Source: JAGOBX01 sp017999075 [NCBI: Candidatus Babelota bacterium]
GTDB taxonomy: Bacteria > JAGOBX01
Assembly: GCA_017999075.1 (NCBI GenBank)
Contig: JAGOBX010000128.1
Coordinates: forward strand, 1 to 8,705
DNA: 8,705 nucleotides
Direction: 5' to 3'
Part shown: one piece after another, positions 6,364 through 8,705 of the stretch
Position numbering within the stretch: position 1 is the first letter of the stretch
Layout of the letters: every line of letters starts with the position of its first letter
Notes under the pieces: model-generated
Told to the model about the DNA's origin: nothing
What the model saw: only the letters and a program-made list of their open reading frames with translations
Databases searched by the model: none
Translations under genes and position numbers: made by a program

Positions 6364-7491
6364 ATGTTTTCAGTTCAACATGACGTATTGGATAATTTTT
6401 TAACGCTTGTTAATATATCAAGCGAATCAGGAGAAGAAGCTGAAATAGTGGAATACCTTATAAAACGGTTAAAATTATATACTAAAAATATTTATCTTGA
6501 TAAAGGAAATAATTCTTTTCCTAAAGGAGTCGGAAATATTATAGCGAAAATTAAAGGTAATCCGAGATTGCCTTCGATATTATTTTGCGCGCATATGGAT
6601 ACTGTTAAACCTGGAAAAAATATAAATCCCCAGATTTTGAATAACATAATTAAGACTGACGGTAAAACCATACTTGCTGCTGATGATAAAGCCGGAATTG
6701 CTGCAATATTAACTTTGCTGAAAGTTATTCATAAAGATAAATTTGATTCATGTCCTATTGAAATTGTTTTTACTGTAGGCGAAGAATCGTGGCTTATGGG
6801 TTCAAAAAAACTTTCTTTTGATAAAATCACTTCAAAATATGGGTTTATACTTGACAGCGATGGAGACATCGGCGGAGCTGTAATTAAAGCGCCTTCATAT
6901 ATGTATATGAATATTTCTGTATTAGGAAAAGCTGCGCATGCGGGAATGGATGCTAAAGCAGGAATAAACGCTATTAAAATTGCAGCGGAAGCTGTTTCCA
7001 AAATACCGACAGGATATGTAGATAGCGAAACTACTATTAATGTCGGAAAAATAAATGGAGGCATGGCTATTAATATTGTTCCGGAATTATGTAATGTCGA
7101 ATATGAAATAAGAAGTTATCAGGATAAAAATATAAAAAAATATCAGGCTTTTATAGAATCCGCATTTAAATCTGCAGCAAAAAAATATAAAGGAAACGTT
7201 AATATTGAATCTGATTTTCAATTTAAAAAGTTTGAAATTGAACATTCGGCAAAAACTGTAGCGTTATTTAAAAATGCCTGCAAAAGATTGAATTTAGATG
7301 TAAAAATGGAAAAATCTTTTGGCGGGAGCGATGCCAATATTTTTAATGAGAAAGGAATAGAAACTTTGAATTTATCTGTAGGATATTCAAAACCTCATAC
7401 TTCTGAAGAAACCATAAAATTATCTTCTCTGAAGGAAATAGTAGATGTTATTTATACTATTGTTCAATTATCAAGCGAAAACAATTTTTAA
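6364..7491 (+). CDS. M20 family metallopeptidase, peptidase T-like (PepT/YqjE type)
   Basis: Predicted cytoplasmic di-zinc aminopeptidase, probably acting on tripeptides or other small peptides. The 375 residues carry the full M20 metal and catalytic set: His77 and Asp79 in CAHMDTV, bridging Asp107 in AADDKAG, Glu140-Glu141 (base and metal ligand) in VGEES, Asp164 in LDSDGDIG, and His345 in SKPHTSEE. The dimerisation or lid domain (about 177-290) contains AAHAG with His192, the residue that helps bind substrate in PepT, and NVGKINGGMAINIVP. Length fits the shorter PepT-like subfamily (about 370) rather than true E. coli PepT (about 408). No signal peptide is seen. The substrate cannot be read from sequence; related M20 enzymes include carboxypeptidases and deacetylases. 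It probably forms an operon with the amylase gene 21 bases downstream. Confidence 0.93.
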   Translation: MFSVQHDVLDNFLTLVNISSESGEEAEIVEYLIKRLKLYTKNIYLDKGNNSFPKGVGNIIAKIKGNPRLPSILFCAHMDTVKPGKNINPQILNNIIKTDGKTILAADDKAGIAAILTLLKVIHKDKFDSCPIEIVFTVGEESWLMGSKKLSFDKITSKYGFILDSDGDIGGAVIKAPSYMYMNISVLGKAAHAGMDAKAGINAIKIAAEAVSKIPTGYVDSETTINVGKINGGMAINIVPELCNVEYEIRSYQDKNIKKYQAFIESAFKSAAKKYKGNVNIESDFQFKKFEIEHSAKTVALFKNACKRLNLDVKMEKSFGGSDANIFNEKGIETLNLSVGYSKPHTSEETIKLSSLKEIVDVIYTIVQLSSENNF

Positions 7492-7500
7492 AATTGAAAA

Positions 7501-7504
7501 GGAG
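7501..7504 (+). promoter_or_regulatory. Ribosome binding site fixing the TTG start of the amylase gene
   Basis: GGAG (within AAAAGGAG) ends 8 bases before TTG at 7513. It lies in the 21-base gap after the peptidase stop codon. Starting here gives a complete signal peptide, whereas the first in-frame ATG lies far inside the mature protein (7639). Confidence 0.65.
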
Positions 7505-7512
7505 TTGAAAAA

Positions 7513-8705
7513 TTGAAAAAAATAAGCGCGCAGATAACCGTAATTTTATTATTTGTTTTAATAATAATATCCGTATGTGAAGCAGCGCCGGTATTATATA
7601 ATTTACCGGTATTCAATATTGAAACCGAAAAAGATAATATGATTGATTTAAACTCTTATTTTTTGGTAAAACCGGATGAACTTGAAAAAATAGAATTCGG
7701 CACTTATGATAAAAAAATAATTTCTGATATAAAATTCGATAAAGATTTATTGAGAATTATTATCTCTGCCGGTGCAGATGCAGGAATAACACGAATTCCA
7801 TTAATATTAAAAACCAGGACAGGTTCTGACAATTTATCAATGTTTGTCAAAACAGGAAAATCAAAATATCCGCAGACTTTTAAATATTCCGGCTCTAAAG
7901 GAATGAAAGTTTCAGTTGCAGGCGATTTCAACGGATGGAATAAAAATTCCAATGTTATGATTGAAAATAATGGAGAATATCAGACTACAATGATATTGAA
8001 ACCGGGTATATATAAATATAAATTTGTAATTAATGATAATGAATGGATTACTGATTCGGGCAATCCGGTAAAAAGCACTGACGGTTATAATAATAGCGTT
8101 ATTAATGTTGGTTCAGAAAAAGATATTAAATATAATATTATTGCAGTAAATAAGAATGTTGAAAAAGATAATTCCGTGAAGTTTGAATTTATTGCTGAAA
8201 TAAATAATTCCGATAAAATAAACTCTGAAATTTATTTTTTAAGCGGAAATAAATTGATTTCTTATAATTCTGATTTTAAGTCTGGAAAAATTGCCGTTGT
8301 CGTACCAAAAGAAATTATTGAGTTATCCAATCAAAATGAATTAAATAATGAAATTTATAAAATTACAGCCGTTATAGTAACCGGCACTACTAATTATTTT
8401 TGTAAATCTTATGCAATAAATTCTGGAACAGGAACGTTTAATTGGCGCGACGGAATTTTATATTTTGCATTTACAGACAGATTTTATAAATATAATCAGG
8501 AATATAATTATAAAGTTGAAGGGAAAAAAAACGAAAGAGATAATTTTCACGGCGGAAATTTTAAAGGATTGACTCAAAAAATAAAAGAAGGATATTTTAC
8601 GAAACTTGGGATTAATTCAATTTGGATATCGCCTGTTTTTGAAAATCCTGCTGATAAAATTTTTTCGGGGTATCACGGATATTGGCCATTGAATTCGTAT
8701 AAGAT
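7513..8705 (+). CDS. Secreted GH13 alpha-amylase-family glycoside hydrolase with CBM48-like module (3' end missing)
   Basis: Likely exported enzyme acting on starch, glycogen or other alpha-glucans. The open frame starts at TTG and runs off the window after 397 codons. A signal peptide (1 to about 24; KK, then a hydrophobic stretch 8-21, cleavage near CEA) is followed by a beta-rich domain (about 26-120) that resembles Ig/cadherin-like modules. Next is a CBM48/E-set module (about 131-200) with the hallmark VSVAGDFNGWN and GIYKYKFVINDNEW, then another beta-rich stretch (about 205-305). The GH13 barrel begins at about 312 (DGILYFAFTDRFYK, where Asp322 fits the calcium-site pattern) and continues with NFHGGNFKGLTQKI, LGINSIWISPVFENP and GYHGYWPLNSY. 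The catalytic Asp, Glu and Asp lie beyond the window, so activity and subfamily (amylase, pullulanase, cyclomaltodextrinase) cannot be settled. The module also occurs in branching and debranching enzymes. Confidence 0.92.
   Translation, partial: MKKISAQITVILLFVLIIISVCEAAPVLYNLPVFNIETEKDNMIDLNSYFLVKPDELEKIEFGTYDKKIISDIKFDKDLLRIIISAGADAGITRIPLILKTRTGSDNLSMFVKTGKSKYPQTFKYSGSKGMKVSVAGDFNGWNKNSNVMIENNGEYQTTMILKPGIYKYKFVINDNEWITDSGNPVKSTDGYNNSVINVGSEKDIKYNIIAVNKNVEKDNSVKFEFIAEINNSDKINSEIYFLSGNKLISYNSDFKSGKIAVVVPKEIIELSNQNELNNEIYKITAVIVTGTTNYFCKSYAINSGTGTFNWRDGILYFAFTDRFYKYNQEYNYKVEGKKNERDNFHGGNFKGLTQKIKEGYFTKLGINSIWISPVFENPADKIFSGYHGYWPLNSYK

Noticed and set aside
6729-7064. 111-codon minus-strand frame opposite the M20 peptidase.
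   Set aside because: It is antisense to conserved metal-site and lid-domain coding sequence; no ribosome site or promoter.
7513-7590. Lipoprotein signal at the amylase N-terminus (a Cys at residue 22).
   Set aside because: The residues before the Cys (I-S-V) do not fit a lipobox, which needs a small residue at -1, so a normal signal peptide is more likely.
7704-7952. 82-codon minus-strand frame opposite the amylase gene.
   Set aside because: It lies across the signal-distal and CBM48-like coding region, whose plus-strand reading is clearly the real one.

Overview
The window is strongly AT-rich and tightly packed. A type II secretion protein (GspC), a secreted beta-barrel-like protein and a MurJ lipid II flippase point to a diderm (outer-membrane) bacterium. 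Two genes start with TTG behind good Shine-Dalgarno sites, and one probably starts with GTG. No taxonomic marker such as rRNA is present. A low-GC diderm lineage (Elusimicrobiota-like, Spirochaete-like or a candidate phylum) is a guess and cannot be settled here.

The left half (36-3896) is a minus-strand cluster, almost certainly one operon, with gaps of only 16 bases or a short overlap. In order of transcription it encodes a response-regulator/PP2C (SpoIIE-type) phosphatase, TsaB (tRNA t6A modification), a GspC-like inner-membrane protein (HR domain plus PDZ), and signal peptidase I (LepB). The first gene has an atypical receiver domain: the usual phosphoacceptor Asp is Gly61, while its PP2C domain looks intact.

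A 118-base divergent spacer (3897-4014) separates this operon from murJ. It holds two face-to-back promoters that share a palindromic -10 core (ATTATAAT, 3999-4006), and a perfect 10-base inverted repeat. The murJ promoter sits so close to its ATG that the mRNA is probably leaderless. The minus-strand -35 (TTGACA) lies inside the first codons of murJ. RNA polymerase could hardly occupy both promoters at once.

The right half (4015-8705) is on the plus strand: murJ, a small exported protein of unknown function that is probably an outer-membrane beta-barrel, an M20 peptidase T-like metallopeptidase with its own likely promoter and perfect Shine-Dalgarno, and, 21 bases on, a secreted GH13 alpha-amylase-family enzyme with N-terminal beta domains including a CBM48-like module. 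The amylase is cut by the window end before its catalytic residues.

The common theme is envelope and export: LepB processes exported proteins, GspC serves a type II secretion machine, MurJ feeds peptidoglycan synthesis, and the barrel protein and amylase carry signal peptides. I see no mobile element, CRISPR array, tRNA or rRNA, and no gene-free stretch longer than about 120 bases. I did not find a clearly new multi-gene system. The most unusual items are the Asp-less receiver, the shared-core divergent promoter, and the stand-alone gspC inside a tsaB-lepB operon.
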